This document shows, piece after piece, positions 1 to 8,300 of a DNA stretch of 20,368 bases (positions within the stretch are counted from its first letter, which is position 1; every line of letters starts with the position of its first letter). The DNA lies in the NCBI GenBank assembly GCA_014377795.1, contig JACMOY010000072.1:1-20368 (forward strand). The letters are read 5' to 3'. The DNA is from Actinomycetota bacterium (lineage in GTDB: Bacteria; Actinomycetota; Actinomycetes; Actinomycetales; Angustibacteraceae). The translations under genes were made by a program, and so were the position numbers. The notes under the pieces are model-generated. The model was not told where the DNA came from, did no database searches, and worked only from the letters and a program-made list of their open reading frames with translations.

Positions 1-893
1 ATCTTGTAGCAGACCGTCGTCAGCAGCCCGATCTTGCTCAGCACCTTCTCGGTACCCGTGTTGAGCATCACGAAGTTGCCGGTGCCGTAGGTGTTCTTGG
101 CCTCGCCGGGGGCGAAGCACACCTGCCCGAACATCGCCGCCTGCTGGTCACCGAGGGCGCCCGAGAGCTTGACCTCGCCGCCGAGCGGGCCGCTCGCACG
201 CGTCGTCCCGTAGAGCTCGGGGTCGGACGACGGGCGGATCGTCGGCAGCATCGAGCGGGGGATGTCGAAGAAGCCGAGCAGCTCCTCGTCCCAGTCCAGC
301 GTCTCGAGGTTCATCAGCATCGTGCGGCTGGCGTTGGTGACGTCGGTGACGTGCACCCCGCCGTCCCTGCCGCCGGTGAGGTTCCACAGCAGCCAGCTGT
401 CGGTGTTGCCGAAGATCGCGTCGCCCGCCTCGGCGGCGGCGCGCACCCCGTCCACGTTCTCGAGGATCCACTGCACCTTGCCCGCGGAGAAGTAGGTCGC
501 CGGCGGCAGGCCCGCCTTGCGGCGGATCACGTCGCCGCGCCCGTCGCGGTCCAGGGCGGAGGCGATCCGGTCGGTGCGGGTGTCCTGCCACACGATCGCG
601 TTGTAGTACGGCTTGCCGGTGCGCTTGTCCCAGACGACGGCGGTCTCGCGCTGGTTGGTGATGCCGAGTGCCGCGAGGTCGGTGTGGGTGAGCCCGGTGC
701 GGTTCAGGCCGGTCTGGATCACCGAGCTGGTGCGCTCCCAGATCTCGACCGGGTCGTGCTCGACCCAGCCCGCCTGGGGCAGGATCTGCGCGTGCTCGAG
801 CTGGTGCTTGCCCACCTCGTTGCCGCTGTGGTCGAACACCATGAACCGGGTGCTGGTCGTCCCCTGGTCGATGGAGGCTACGTAGTCAGCCAC
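1..893 (-). CDS. glpK: Glycerol kinase, C-terminus cut by the left window edge
   Basis: Phosphorylates glycerol with ATP to sn-glycerol 3-phosphate in the cytoplasm, trapping glycerol that enters through GlpF. The visible 297 codons cover the N-terminal domain and the start of the C-terminal ATPase domain of this FGGY-family kinase (usual length about 500 residues). Visible motifs are the phosphate-binding loop D9-QGTTSTR near the N-terminus, the substrate-contact pair R82-E83 in GITNQRE, the predicted catalytic base D249 in [10 protein letters not shown], and the TYGTG adenosine motif at 268-272. The start is GTG at 893, with AAGGGA about nine bases upstream. An ATG five bases further upstream is out of frame and stops after six codons. 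It lies 49 bases downstream of glpF on the same strand, so the two form an operon. Family assignment is secure; the missing part lies outside the window. Confidence 0.96.
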   Translation of the reverse strand, partial: MADYVASIDQGTTSTRFMVFDHSGNEVGKHQLEHAQILPQAGWVEHDPVEIWERTSSVIQTGLNRTGLTHTDLAALGITNQRETAVVWDKRTGKPYYNAIVWQDTRTDRIASALDRDGRGDVIRRKAGLPPATYFSAGKVQWILENVDGVRAAAEAGDAIFGNTDSWLLWNLTGGRDGGVHVTDVTNASRTMLMNLETLDWDEELLGFFDIPRSMLPTIRPSSDPELYGTTRASGPLGGEVKLSGALGDQQAAMFGQVCFAPGEAKNTYGTGNFVMLNTGTEKVLSKIGLLTTVCYK

Positions 894-942
894 GTCATGT
901 TCCCTTCACGTCGTTGTGGTTTGGGTCGGCTGGGCGCTGCGG

Positions 943-1782
943 TCAGCGGGTGTGCTCGGCGGCGATCTCGGGCGTCTCGGTGGTGCGGCCGGGCTCGGCG
1001 TCCTCGTCGGACACCGGCAGGTGCCGGCCGATCAGGCCGTCGTAGATGGCCCCACCGATCAGGGCGCCGATGATCGGCCCGATGATCGGCACCCAGAAGT
1101 ACAGCTCGCCGTACTGGTCGCGCCACGCGGTGCCGTACCCGGTGACGAACGAGGCCAGCCGCGGCCCGAAGTCGCGTGCCGGGTTGATCGCGTAGCCGGC
1201 GTTGGTGCCCCACGCCATGCCGATCGCGACCACGAGCAGGCCGATCAGCAGCGGGCCCAGGTTCATGCCCGGGGAGGTGTTGCGGACGTCGGTGATGGCC
1301 AGGATCAACAGCATCAGGATCGCGGTGCCGATGATCTGGTCGCGCAGCGCACCGCCGGTGTGCACCGGCGCGCTGCCGTTGCCGGGCAGGGTCGAGAAGA
1401 TGCCCTGCGTCTTGATGGTGTGCCCCGGGTCGACCTTGGCGATCACCTCGGCGTAGTTCCAGCGCACGACCAGGGCCGCGAGGAACGCCCCGACGGTCTG
1501 GGCCAGGGCGTACGGCGCGACCTTGCCCCACGAGAACCCGCGGAAGACCGCCAGCGCGATCGTGACCGCGGGATTGAGATGGGCGCCGGAGAGCCGGGCG
1601 GCGGCGTACACGCCGAGGGTCACGCCGAGGCCCCAGGCCCAGGCGATCGAGTCGTGGTCGCCGATGCCCCCGGCGACGACCTGGGCCACGACGCCCACGC
1701 CGAAGAGGATGAGGATGAAGGTGCCGACGAGCTCTGCGCTCAGCTCGGCGATCAGGGTCCTGCGCTTGAGAAGGTCGGTCAT
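943..1782 (-). CDS. glpF: Glycerol uptake facilitator (aquaglyceroporin, MIP family)
   Basis: Inner-membrane channel for facilitated diffusion of glycerol. The 279-residue protein has the two MIP half-helix signatures: HLNPAVT with NPA at 70-72, and INPARDFGPR with NPA at 200-202. The Asp after NPAR (D204) is characteristic of glycerol-conducting GlpF rather than water-selective aquaporins. Six hydrophobic membrane segments are evident (first about 12-37, last about 225-250), and the loop between the halves (about 112-148) is long and polar, as in glycerol facilitators. The start is ATG at 1782, with a strong Shine-Dalgarno sequence (AGGGGAG) just upstream. It is the first gene of a glpF-glpK operon driven by the promoter at 1825-1853. 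No glpD or regulator gene is visible in the window. Confidence 0.96.
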   Translation of the reverse strand: MTDLLKRRTLIAELSAELVGTFILILFGVGVVAQVVAGGIGDHDSIAWAWGLGVTLGVYAAARLSGAHLNPAVTIALAVFRGFSWGKVAPYALAQTVGAFLAALVVRWNYAEVIAKVDPGHTIKTQGIFSTLPGNGSAPVHTGGALRDQIIGTAILMLLILAITDVRNTSPGMNLGPLLIGLLVVAIGMAWGTNAGYAINPARDFGPRLASFVTGYGTAWRDQYGELYFWVPIIGPIIGALIGGAIYDGLIGRHLPVSDEDAEPGRTTETPEIAAEHTR

Positions 1783-1824
1783 GGTCTCCCCTGATGGTGG
1801 TCAGCGTCATTGCGGACACCGGCG

Positions 1825-1853
1825 ACGTTAGGCATGCGCGGCGCACCGGACAA
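1825..1853 (-). promoter_or_regulatory. glpFK promoter, TTGTCC-N17-TAACGT
   Basis: Read on the minus strand, the -35 hexamer TTGTCC (1853-1848) and -10 hexamer TAACGT (1830-1825) are separated by exactly 17 bases. Expected initiation is near 1818, giving a leader of roughly 36 bases that ends with the glpF ribosome binding site. The -35 hexamer lies inside an inverted repeat (1844-1861), so repressor occlusion is plausible. This is motif recognition only. Confidence 0.55.
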
Positions 1854-1878
1854 GGCCGGTGGTTCGGCTCTGCCGAAC
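1844..1878. promoter_or_regulatory. Two adjacent inverted repeats, candidate glp operator
   Basis: The first dyad is CACCGG-N6-CCGGTG (1844-1861), perfect over 6-bp arms and covering the glpFK -35 hexamer. The second, GTTCGGC-TCT-GCCGAAC (1862-1878), is perfect over 7-bp arms and begins on the next base, just upstream of the -35. Placement suggests a regulator of the glycerol operon. Actinomycete glycerol operons are often controlled by IclR-family (GylR-like) or DeoR-family proteins, but which would bind here cannot be told from sequence. The second dyad also lies about 46 bases upstream of the divergent stress-protein gene and could serve that promoter. Confidence 0.45.
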
Positions 1879-1924
1879 ATCTGGGCGGCACGCGCCCCGG
1901 GCTCGTGCATGGGACGATGCACTC

Positions 1925-2425
1925 ATGGCTTCGACGACTCGCACCGCCCGACCCGTGATCGCGCTCGACTACCCGATGTCGCTGGGCACCTTCGAGAAGT
2001 ACGACGACGCCCAGCGGGCCGTCGACTACCTCTCGGACGAGGAGTTCGCCGTCCAGAACTGCATGATCGTGGGCACCGAGCTCAAGCAGGTCGAGCGGGT
2101 CACCGGGCGGCTGACGTACGCGCGGGCCGCCCTGGCGGGTGCGGCGTCCGGGGCCTGGATGGGGCTGTTCGTGGGGCTGCTGCTCGGGCTGTTCTCGAAC
2201 GGCGGCTCCTGGCTGGTCGCCGTCCTGACCGGTGTGCTGTTCGGTGTGGTCTTCGGCATCGCCCTGGGTCTGGCGGGCTACGCCGCCACCGGGGGCCGCC
2301 GCGACTTCACCTCGGTGTCGCAGGTGGTCGCCACCCGGTACGAGGTGCTGGTCGAGCACAAGCTGCTCGCCCAGGCCCAGGAGCTGCTGCAGCGCATGCC
2401 GAACCGGCCGCAGTCCGCGCTGTAG
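1925..2425 (+). CDS. General stress protein 17M-like membrane protein
   Basis: A 166-residue protein resembling the actinobacterial general stress protein family related to B. subtilis YflT/GSP17M. The N-terminal part (about 15-60) is the soluble domain, with the typical FEKYDDAQRAVDYLSDEEF segment followed by VGTELKQVERVTGRLTY. Two hydrophobic glycine- and alanine-rich segments follow (about 67-90 and 96-120), then a short soluble C-terminal tail (VATRYEVLVEHKLLAQAQELL). The biochemical role is unknown. The start is ATG at 1925; the frame is open upstream to a GTG at 1859, but the family-like sequence begins after 1925. No Shine-Dalgarno is convincing, and GACGAT lies six bases before the ATG, which would fit leaderless transcription. 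It is divergent from glpF and its stop directly abuts the stop of the aminopeptidase gene. Confidence 0.82.
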   Translation: MASTTRTARPVIALDYPMSLGTFEKYDDAQRAVDYLSDEEFAVQNCMIVGTELKQVERVTGRLTYARAALAGAASGAWMGLFVGLLLGLFSNGGSWLVAVLTGVLFGVVFGIALGLAGYAATGGRRDFTSVSQVVATRYEVLVEHKLLAQAQELLQRMPNRPQSAL

Positions 2426-3910
2426 TCAGGCCTGCAGGGCGCGCATCCACGCCTCGACCTCGTCGGGGTCGCGCGGCAGGGCCGCCGACAGGTTCTCGAA
2501 CCCGTCCTCGGTCACCAGCACGTCGTCCTCGATCCGGACGCCGATGCCGCGCAGCTCCTCGGGTATCGAGTGGTCGTCGGCCTTGAAGTACAGCCCCGGC
2601 TCGACCGTGATGATCATGCCCGGCACCAGGTCGGCCTCGCGCGCGTTCTCGCGCCGCGCCAGCGAGCAGTCGTGCACGTCGATGCCCAGGTGGTGGCTGG
2701 TGCCGTGCACCATCCAGCGGCGGTGGTACCCGCCCTCGTCCCCCAGCGAGGTCTCGGCGTCGACCGGCAGCAGACCCCACTCGGCGAGGCGCTCGGCGAT
2801 GACCTTGATCGCGGCGGCGTGCACGTCCTTGAACTTGTTACCAGGTTTCACCGCGGCCATGCCGGCCTCCTGGGCGTCCAGCACCGCCTGATAGACCTTG
2901 CGCTGCACGTCGGTGAAGCGACCGTTCACCGGCATCGTCCGCGTGACGTCGGCGGTGTAGAGCGAGTCGACCTCCACGCCGGCGTCGACGAGGATCAGGT
3001 CGCCGTCGCGCACCTCGCCGTCGTTGCGGATCCAGTGCAGCGTGCACGCGTGGTCGCCCGAGGCGGCGATCGAGTCGTAGCCGACCCCGTTGCCGGTGTG
3101 ACGGGCCACGAGTCCGAACTGGCCCTCGACCCAGCGCTCGCCGCGGCCCTTGGCGACGGCGTCCGGCAGGCCGCGGACGATCGCCGCGAACCCCTCGGCG
3201 GTGGCGGCGCAGGCTGCGCGCATCTGCTCGACCTCCCACTCGTCCTTGGTCAGCCGCAGCTCGGACAGCAGCACCGCGAGCTCTGTGTCGAGCGCGTGGG
3301 CGGCCTCGACGTCCTGCCCCTCGACCTGGCTGCGCGCGGCGTCGACGGCGTCGGTGACCGTGGGGTCGGCCTCGCGCAGCACCCGCACGCGCAGGTCACC
3401 GCCGAGGTCCTTGGACAGCGCCTCGGTGAGCTGGTCACGGTGGCGGGCGGTCAGGCCCAGCTCGGCCTCGACCTCCTCCAGGCTGGGCCGCACCCCGACC
3501 CACAGCTCGCCGTACCGCGCGTCGGAGTAGAACTCCTCGGTGTCGCGACCGGCCCGGGGACGGAAGTACAGGACGGCCTCGTGGCCGCCGTCAGCCAGCG
3601 GCTCGAGCACCAGCGTGGCGTCCGGCTCGCGGTCGGCGCCGAGGCCGGTGAGGTGCGAGAACGCCGAGTGCGGGCGAAAGACGTAGTCGCAGTCGTTCGA
3701 CCGCACCTTCAGGGCGCCGGCCGGGACGACGACCCGCTCGCCGGGGAACGCCCTCGAGACGGCCTCGCGGCGGGTCGCGGCGTACGGCGCGACGACCGCT
3801 CGTGCGGGCAGCTCGCTCGGCCGCGGCGCCCAGCCCTGGGCGATGAACGCCTTGAACGCCTCGGAGGACGGGGTCTCACGGTGGTTGTCCTGCTGCGTCT
3901 GCTCGGTCAC
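2426..3910 (-). CDS. pepP: Xaa-Pro aminopeptidase P (M24B metallopeptidase)
   Basis: Cytoplasmic aminopeptidase that removes the N-terminal residue from peptides with proline in second position. The 494-residue protein has an N-terminal creatinase-like domain (about 35-210) and a C-terminal pita-bread catalytic domain (about 225-480). All five dinuclear metal ligands expected by comparison with E. coli PepP are present: D309 and D321 (LVDAG and TADVTRT), H406 (HGTSHHLG), E437 (TVEPGLYF) and E461 (RIEDD). A roughly 30-residue polar N-terminal extension precedes the domain, as is common in actinobacteria. The start is GTG at 3910; the ATG slightly upstream is out of frame and stops at once. CACCAT six bases before the start could be a -10 for a leaderless transcript. 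Its stop codon abuts that of the convergent stress-protein gene. Confidence 0.94.
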   Translation of the reverse strand: MTEQTQQDNHRETPSSEAFKAFIAQGWAPRPSELPARAVVAPYAATRREAVSRAFPGERVVVPAGALKVRSNDCDYVFRPHSAFSHLTGLGADREPDATLVLEPLADGGHEAVLYFRPRAGRDTEEFYSDARYGELWVGVRPSLEEVEAELGLTARHRDQLTEALSKDLGGDLRVRVLREADPTVTDAVDAARSQVEGQDVEAAHALDTELAVLLSELRLTKDEWEVEQMRAACAATAEGFAAIVRGLPDAVAKGRGERWVEGQFGLVARHTGNGVGYDSIAASGDHACTLHWIRNDGEVRDGDLILVDAGVEVDSLYTADVTRTMPVNGRFTDVQRKVYQAVLDAQEAGMAAVKPGNKFKDVHAAAIKVIAERLAEWGLLPVDAETSLGDEGGYHRRWMVHGTSHHLGIDVHDCSLARRENAREADLVPGMIITVEPGLYFKADDHSIPEELRGIGVRIEDDVLVTEDGFENLSAALPRDPDEVEAWMRALQA

Positions 3911-3947
3911 CCGCCCATGGTGGCACCGCGCGTCCCCGTCGCGCAGG

Positions 3948-4439
3948 TCAGCGGGCGAGCCAGGCCTTGCCGAGCTGTTCCTCCTTGCGCAGACCCGAGC
4001 GGATCGCGGGCTCGGTGGCCTTCTCGACCTTGCCGCCCACCAGGGGCACCGACGCCTTGAGGTCGCCGTCGACGTCCTCGACGGTGGTGGCGCCGTCCGG
4101 GGTCAGTGCCAGGGTGCCGGTCAGCCGCACCGGTGCCCCCGCGATCTCGACCGCCATCTCGCCGCGGCGCGAGCCGTCCGCGCCGGCGGCCGCCCAGGTG
4201 TCGGCCCGCACCACGGTCAGGGTGTCGCCCACGAAGCGCCGGACGAAGTCGGGCACCTGGTCGGTCGGCAGCTCGCGCCGCGTGGTGACCCGCGCCCCGC
4301 CGTCCGCCAGCACCACCGCGACCTCGTGCCGCACCGCACCGGTCGCCGTGCACACCTGGGCCAAGAACGCCTCGTCGGTGAGCATCGCGAACACCGCCTC
4401 GGGGGCGGCGGGGTAGGTGATCTGGGCGCTGACCTGCAC
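3948..4439 (-). CDS. DUF2505 family protein (SRPBCC-like fold)
   Basis: A 163-residue protein of the actinobacterial DUF2505 family, thought to be related to the START/SRPBCC hydrophobic-ligand fold; no reaction or ligand is established. The family look comes from the N-terminal beta strand and helix (QITYPAAPEAVFAMLTDEAF), the middle VVLADGGARVTTRREL strand pair, and the C-terminal GDLKASVPLVGGKVEKATEP segment. I chose GTG at 4439 because a perfect AGGAGG lies four bases upstream. An in-frame GTG at 4463 would add eight residues but would put that Shine-Dalgarno inside the gene. It lies 37 bases from pepP on the same strand and is divergent from kynA, with 57 bases between the two starts. 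There is no signal peptide. Confidence 0.82.
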   Translation of the reverse strand: MQVSAQITYPAAPEAVFAMLTDEAFLAQVCTATGAVRHEVAVVLADGGARVTTRRELPTDQVPDFVRRFVGDTLTVVRADTWAAAGADGSRRGEMAVEIAGAPVRLTGTLALTPDGATTVEDVDGDLKASVPLVGGKVEKATEPAIRSGLRKEEQLGKAWLAR

Positions 4440-4482
4440 GGTGCCTCCTGCGGACGTCGGCACCGCGGTCGCGGCGCGGGCC

Positions 4483-4488
4483 TACGCT
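4483..4488 (+). promoter_or_regulatory. Putative -10 (TACGCT) of kynA, leaderless-type spacing
   Basis: TACGCT fits the TANNNT actinobacterial -10 pattern and ends eight bases before the kynA ATG. There is no Shine-Dalgarno in the interval, so a leaderless mRNA is likely. No convincing -35 is visible. Confidence 0.4.
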
Positions 4489-4496
4489 ACGGGCCC

Positions 4497-5303
4497 ATGA
4501 GCGGGGACCGGCAGGACCCGACCGGGCGCGAGTTCGGCGAGGAGGGCTCGCGCCTGACCTACGGCTCCTACCTGCGCCTACCGCAGCTGCTGAGCCAGCA
4601 GGTGCTGGAGTCCGAGCCGCCGGCCCACGACGAGCTGCTCTTCATCACGATCCACCAGGCCTACGAGCTGTGGTTCAAGCAGCTGCTGCACGAGCTGGGT
4701 GCTGCCCGCGACGCCATGCTCGACGGCCGGGTCTGGTGGGCGCTGCACCTGCTGCGCCGGGTGGCGACGATCGAGGGCGTCCTGGTGCACCAGGTCGACG
4801 TCATCGAGACCATGACCCCCCAGGACTTCCTGGAGTTCCGGCACCGGCTGGCACCCGCGAGCGGGTTCCAGTCGGTGCAGTTCCGCGAGCTCGAGTTCGT
4901 CTCGGGCCACAAGGACCCAGCGTTCGTCGAGCGGTTCCGCGGGCTGACTGATGACGAGCGCACGCGCCTGCACCGGCGCCTGGCCGAGCCGTCGCTGTGG
5001 GACGCCTACCTGGCGGTGCTGGCCCGTGCCGGCCTCGCGGTGGACGACGACGACGCGGTCCGCGCCTCGCTGCTGGTCGTCGCCCGCGACCGCGAGCGCC
5101 TCGGTCAGGAGTGGGAGCTCGCCGAGGGTCTGGTCGAGCACGACCGGCTGCAGGCGTCCTGGCGGGCGCGGCACGTGACGATGGTCGAGCGGCAGATCGG
5201 CACCAAGTCCGGGACGGGCGGCTCGTCCGGCGCGCCGTACCTGCGCAGCCGGTTGGACCTACGCTTCTACCCCCTGCTGTGGGAGCTGCGCGGCGCGCTC
5301 TGA
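4497..5303 (+). CDS. kynA: Tryptophan 2,3-dioxygenase
   Basis: Heme enzyme that opens the indole ring of L-tryptophan with O2 to give N-formylkynurenine, the first step of the kynurenine pathway. The 268-residue length is normal for bacterial TDO. By comparison with Xanthomonas TDO, the active-site His is H53 in FITIHQAYELWFKQ, the substrate-carboxylate Arg is R130 in SGFQSVQFRELE, the axial heme His is H226 in the RARHVTMVER segment, and the GTGGSSG loop is at 239-245. The start is ATG at 4497. The long open frame upstream (from 3843) is antisense to pepP and the DUF2505 gene and is not coding. No kynurenine formamidase or kynureninase is adjacent, so the rest of the pathway must be elsewhere or absent. 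The NAD-glutamate dehydrogenase follows 71 bases downstream. Confidence 0.96.
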   Translation: MSGDRQDPTGREFGEEGSRLTYGSYLRLPQLLSQQVLESEPPAHDELLFITIHQAYELWFKQLLHELGAARDAMLDGRVWWALHLLRRVATIEGVLVHQVDVIETMTPQDFLEFRHRLAPASGFQSVQFRELEFVSGHKDPAFVERFRGLTDDERTRLHRRLAEPSLWDAYLAVLARAGLAVDDDDAVRASLLVVARDRERLGQEWELAEGLVEHDRLQASWRARHVTMVERQIGTKSGTGGSSGAPYLRSRLDLRFYPLLWELRGAL

Positions 5304-5311
5304 GCGGGGGA

Positions 5312-5317
5312 TAGGGT
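5312..5317 (+). promoter_or_regulatory. Putative -10 (TAGGGT) for the glutamate dehydrogenase gene
   Basis: TAGGGT fits TANNNT and lies between the kynA stop and the dehydrogenase gene. Initiation would fall near 5324-5327. That gives either a leaderless transcript starting at the in-frame GTG at 5327 or a leader of about 50 bases to the ATG at 5375. No -35 is evident. Confidence 0.3.
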
Positions 5318-5374
5318 CCAGACGGTGTGCGGCGGAGCGGGCCGGCGACGGGCGATGCGAAGGTCACGGGAGTC

Positions 5375-8300
5375 ATGGCGCAGGGTTTGACGCGAGGACG
5401 GGTCGAGCTGATGGCGAGGGCCGCGGCCCTCGGCGCGGGCGGGGCCGACGGGCCGACCGGCGTGCAGCTGGACTGGTACTACCGGCACGTGGCCGACGAG
5501 GACGTGCTGACCCGACGTCCGCAGGACCTGCTCGGCGCGCTGGTCAGCCACCGCCGGCTGGCCCAGCACCGCCCGCCCGGCACCGCCGCCGTCCGCGTCC
5601 TCACCCCGGCCCCGGACCGCGACGGGTGGACCAGCAGCCACACCGTCGTCGAGATCGTCACCGACGACATGCCCTTCCTCGTCGACTCGGTCACCGCCGA
5701 GCTCTCGCGCCTGGGCCGGGCGATCCACCTCGTCGTGCACCCGCAGCTGGTGGTGCGCCGCGACGCCGCGGGCGAGCTGGTCGACGTGGTCGGCCTGCCC
5801 AGCCGACTGCTGCCGTACGACTGCCACCTCGAGTCGTGGATGCACCTGGAGATCGACCGCGACACGCAGGCACAGTCTCTCGACCAGCTCGCCGCCGACC
5901 TGCGGCGCGTCCTCGGCGACGTGCGCGTGTGCGTCGAGGACTGGCCCCGGATGCATTCCACCGCAACGGTTCTGGCCGACGAGCTGGTTGGCTCGCCCCC
6001 ACCCGGCGTGGACGTCGACGAGGTCGACGAGGCGGCCCGGCTGCTTCGCTGGCTGGTAGCGGGCAGCTTCACGTTCATCGGCTATCGCGAGTACGTGCTC
6101 GGCACCGAGGACGGCGAGGACGTGCTGCGGGCCGTGCCGGGGACGGGTCTGGGTGTGCTGCGCTACGACCAGCGGATGTCGGACAGCTTCGCGCGGTTGC
6201 CACCGGTGGTGCGGGCGCGGGCCCGTGAGCCGCACGTCCTGATCCTCACCAAGGCCAACTCGCGCTCGACCGTGCACCGCCCCGCCTACCTCGACTACGT
6301 CGGCGTCAAGAGCTTCGACGCCGCGGGCCACGTCGTCGGCGAGCGTCGCTTCCTCGGCCTGTTCACCTCGGCCGCCTACACCGAGAGCGTCACGCGGGTG
6401 CCGGTCGTCGACCGCAAGGTCGCGGCGGTGCTGGCCGGCTCGGGGTACGCCGCCGAGAGCCACTCGGGCAAGGACCTGTTGGCCATCCTGGAGACCTACC
6501 CGCGCAACGAGCTGTTCCAGACCGACGTCCCGCACCTGCTCGAGACCGCGACGAGCGTGCTCGCGCTGCAGGAGCGCCGCCGCACCCGGCTGTTCGTGCG
6601 CCGTGACGACTACGGCCGCTTCATGTCGTGCCTGGTCTTCCTGCCGCGCGACCGCTACACCACCGAGATGCGGCTGCGGATGGAGAACATCCTGCGCGAG
6701 GCGTTCGACGGCGAGAGCGTCGACTACACCACCCGGGTCAGCGAGTCGGTGCTCGCCCGGTTGCACTTCGTCGTGCGGACGCCGATCGGCCAGGTCGCTG
6801 GCGACGTCGACGTCGCCCAGCTCGAGGCCCGGCTGGTGGCCGCCACCCGCACCTGGCAGGAGGACCTCGCCGAGTCACTGCGGGCCGAGCTCGGCGAGGA
6901 CGAGAGCCGCCGGCTCAGCGCCGAGTACGGCACGGCGTTCCCCGAGGCCTACAAGGAGGACTTCCCGGCTGCTGTCGCGGTCGACGACCTGCGCCACGTG
7001 CGGGCGCTCGAGAGCGACACCCAGACCCTGCAGATGAGCCTGTACCGCGAGCCTGGCGCCGGAGCGCAGGAGCGGCGGCTCAAGGTGTTCCGGGCCGAGC
7101 CGGTGTCGCTGACCCAGGTGCTGCCGTTGTTCGGCGACCTGGGCCTCGAGGTCGTCGACGAGCGGCCCTACGAGCTCGTCCTGTCGGGCGGGCGACGGCT
7201 GCACGTCTACGACTTCGGACTGCGGTGCCCGGCCGGACGCAGCTGGGGCACCGAGCAGCCCGGCGGCGCGCACCCCCGGTTCCAGGAGGCGTTCGCCGCC
7301 GTGTGGCAGGGCACGGCCGAGAGCGACGGTCTGAACGCCCTGGTGCTGGGCGCCGGGCTGACCTGGCGCCAGGTCGTCGTGCTGCGGGCGTACACGCGGT
7401 ACCTGCGCCAGGCCGGCTTGACGTTCAGCCAGGAGTACGTCGAGTCCTGCCTGCTCGCGAACGTGCACCTGACCCGGTTGATCGTGCGCCTGTTCGAGGC
7501 GCGCTTCGACCCCGACCACCTCGGCGACGGCACCGACGACCCCGGCGCCGCGATCGCGCGGGTCGAGACGAGCTCGGCGCTGCTCGAGGAGGTCACCAGC
7601 GAGCTGGACGAGGTCGTCAGCCTCGACCACGACCGGATCCTGCGCGCGCTGCTGGGTGTGGTGCGGGCCACCTTGCGGACCAGCTTCTACCGGGTGGACG
7701 CCGGGGGTGCGGCCCGCTCGTACGTCTCGTTCAAGCTCGACCCGCACCAGGTGCCCGACCTGCCCGCCCCGCGCCCGGCGTACGAGATCTGGGTGTACTC
7801 ACCGCGGGTCGAGGGGGTGCACCTGCGCTTCGGTGCCGTGGCCCGCGGTGGTCTGCGCTGGAGCGACCGGCGCGAGGACTTCCGCACCGAGGTGCTCGGC
7901 CTGGTCAAGGCCCAGATGGTGAAGAACGCGGTCATCGTGCCGACCGGCGCCAAGGGCGGCTTCTTCGCGAAGGCGCTGCCCGACCCCTCGGACCGCGACG
8001 CCTTCCTGGCCGAGGGGGTCGCGGCGTACCGCACGTTCATCAGCGGGCTGCTCGACCTGACCGACAACATCGTCGGCACCGGCGACCAGGCTCGCGTAGT
8101 GCCCCCGCCGCGGGTGGTCCGCCACGACGGTGACGACACCTACCTGGTGGTGGCTGCCGACAAGGGCACCGCGAGCTTCAGCGACATCGCCAACGACGTC
8201 GCGCTGTCGTACGGCTTCTGGCTGGGTGACGCGTTCGCGTCCGGCGGGTCGGCGGGCTACGACCACAAGGCGATGGGCATCACCGCCCGCGGCGCCTGGG

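Noticed and set aside
878..2359. 493-codon minus-strand frame spanning glpF and the stress-protein gene
   Set aside because: It crosses two real genes out of frame, and glpF in another frame has both NPA motifs.
2570..4060. 496-codon plus-strand frame opposite pepP
   Set aside because: Antisense shadow of pepP, whose metal ligands are all present; no recognisable domain.
5267..6766. 499-codon minus-strand frame across the kynA/gdh junction
   Set aside because: Antisense to two well-supported genes; compositionally a shadow.
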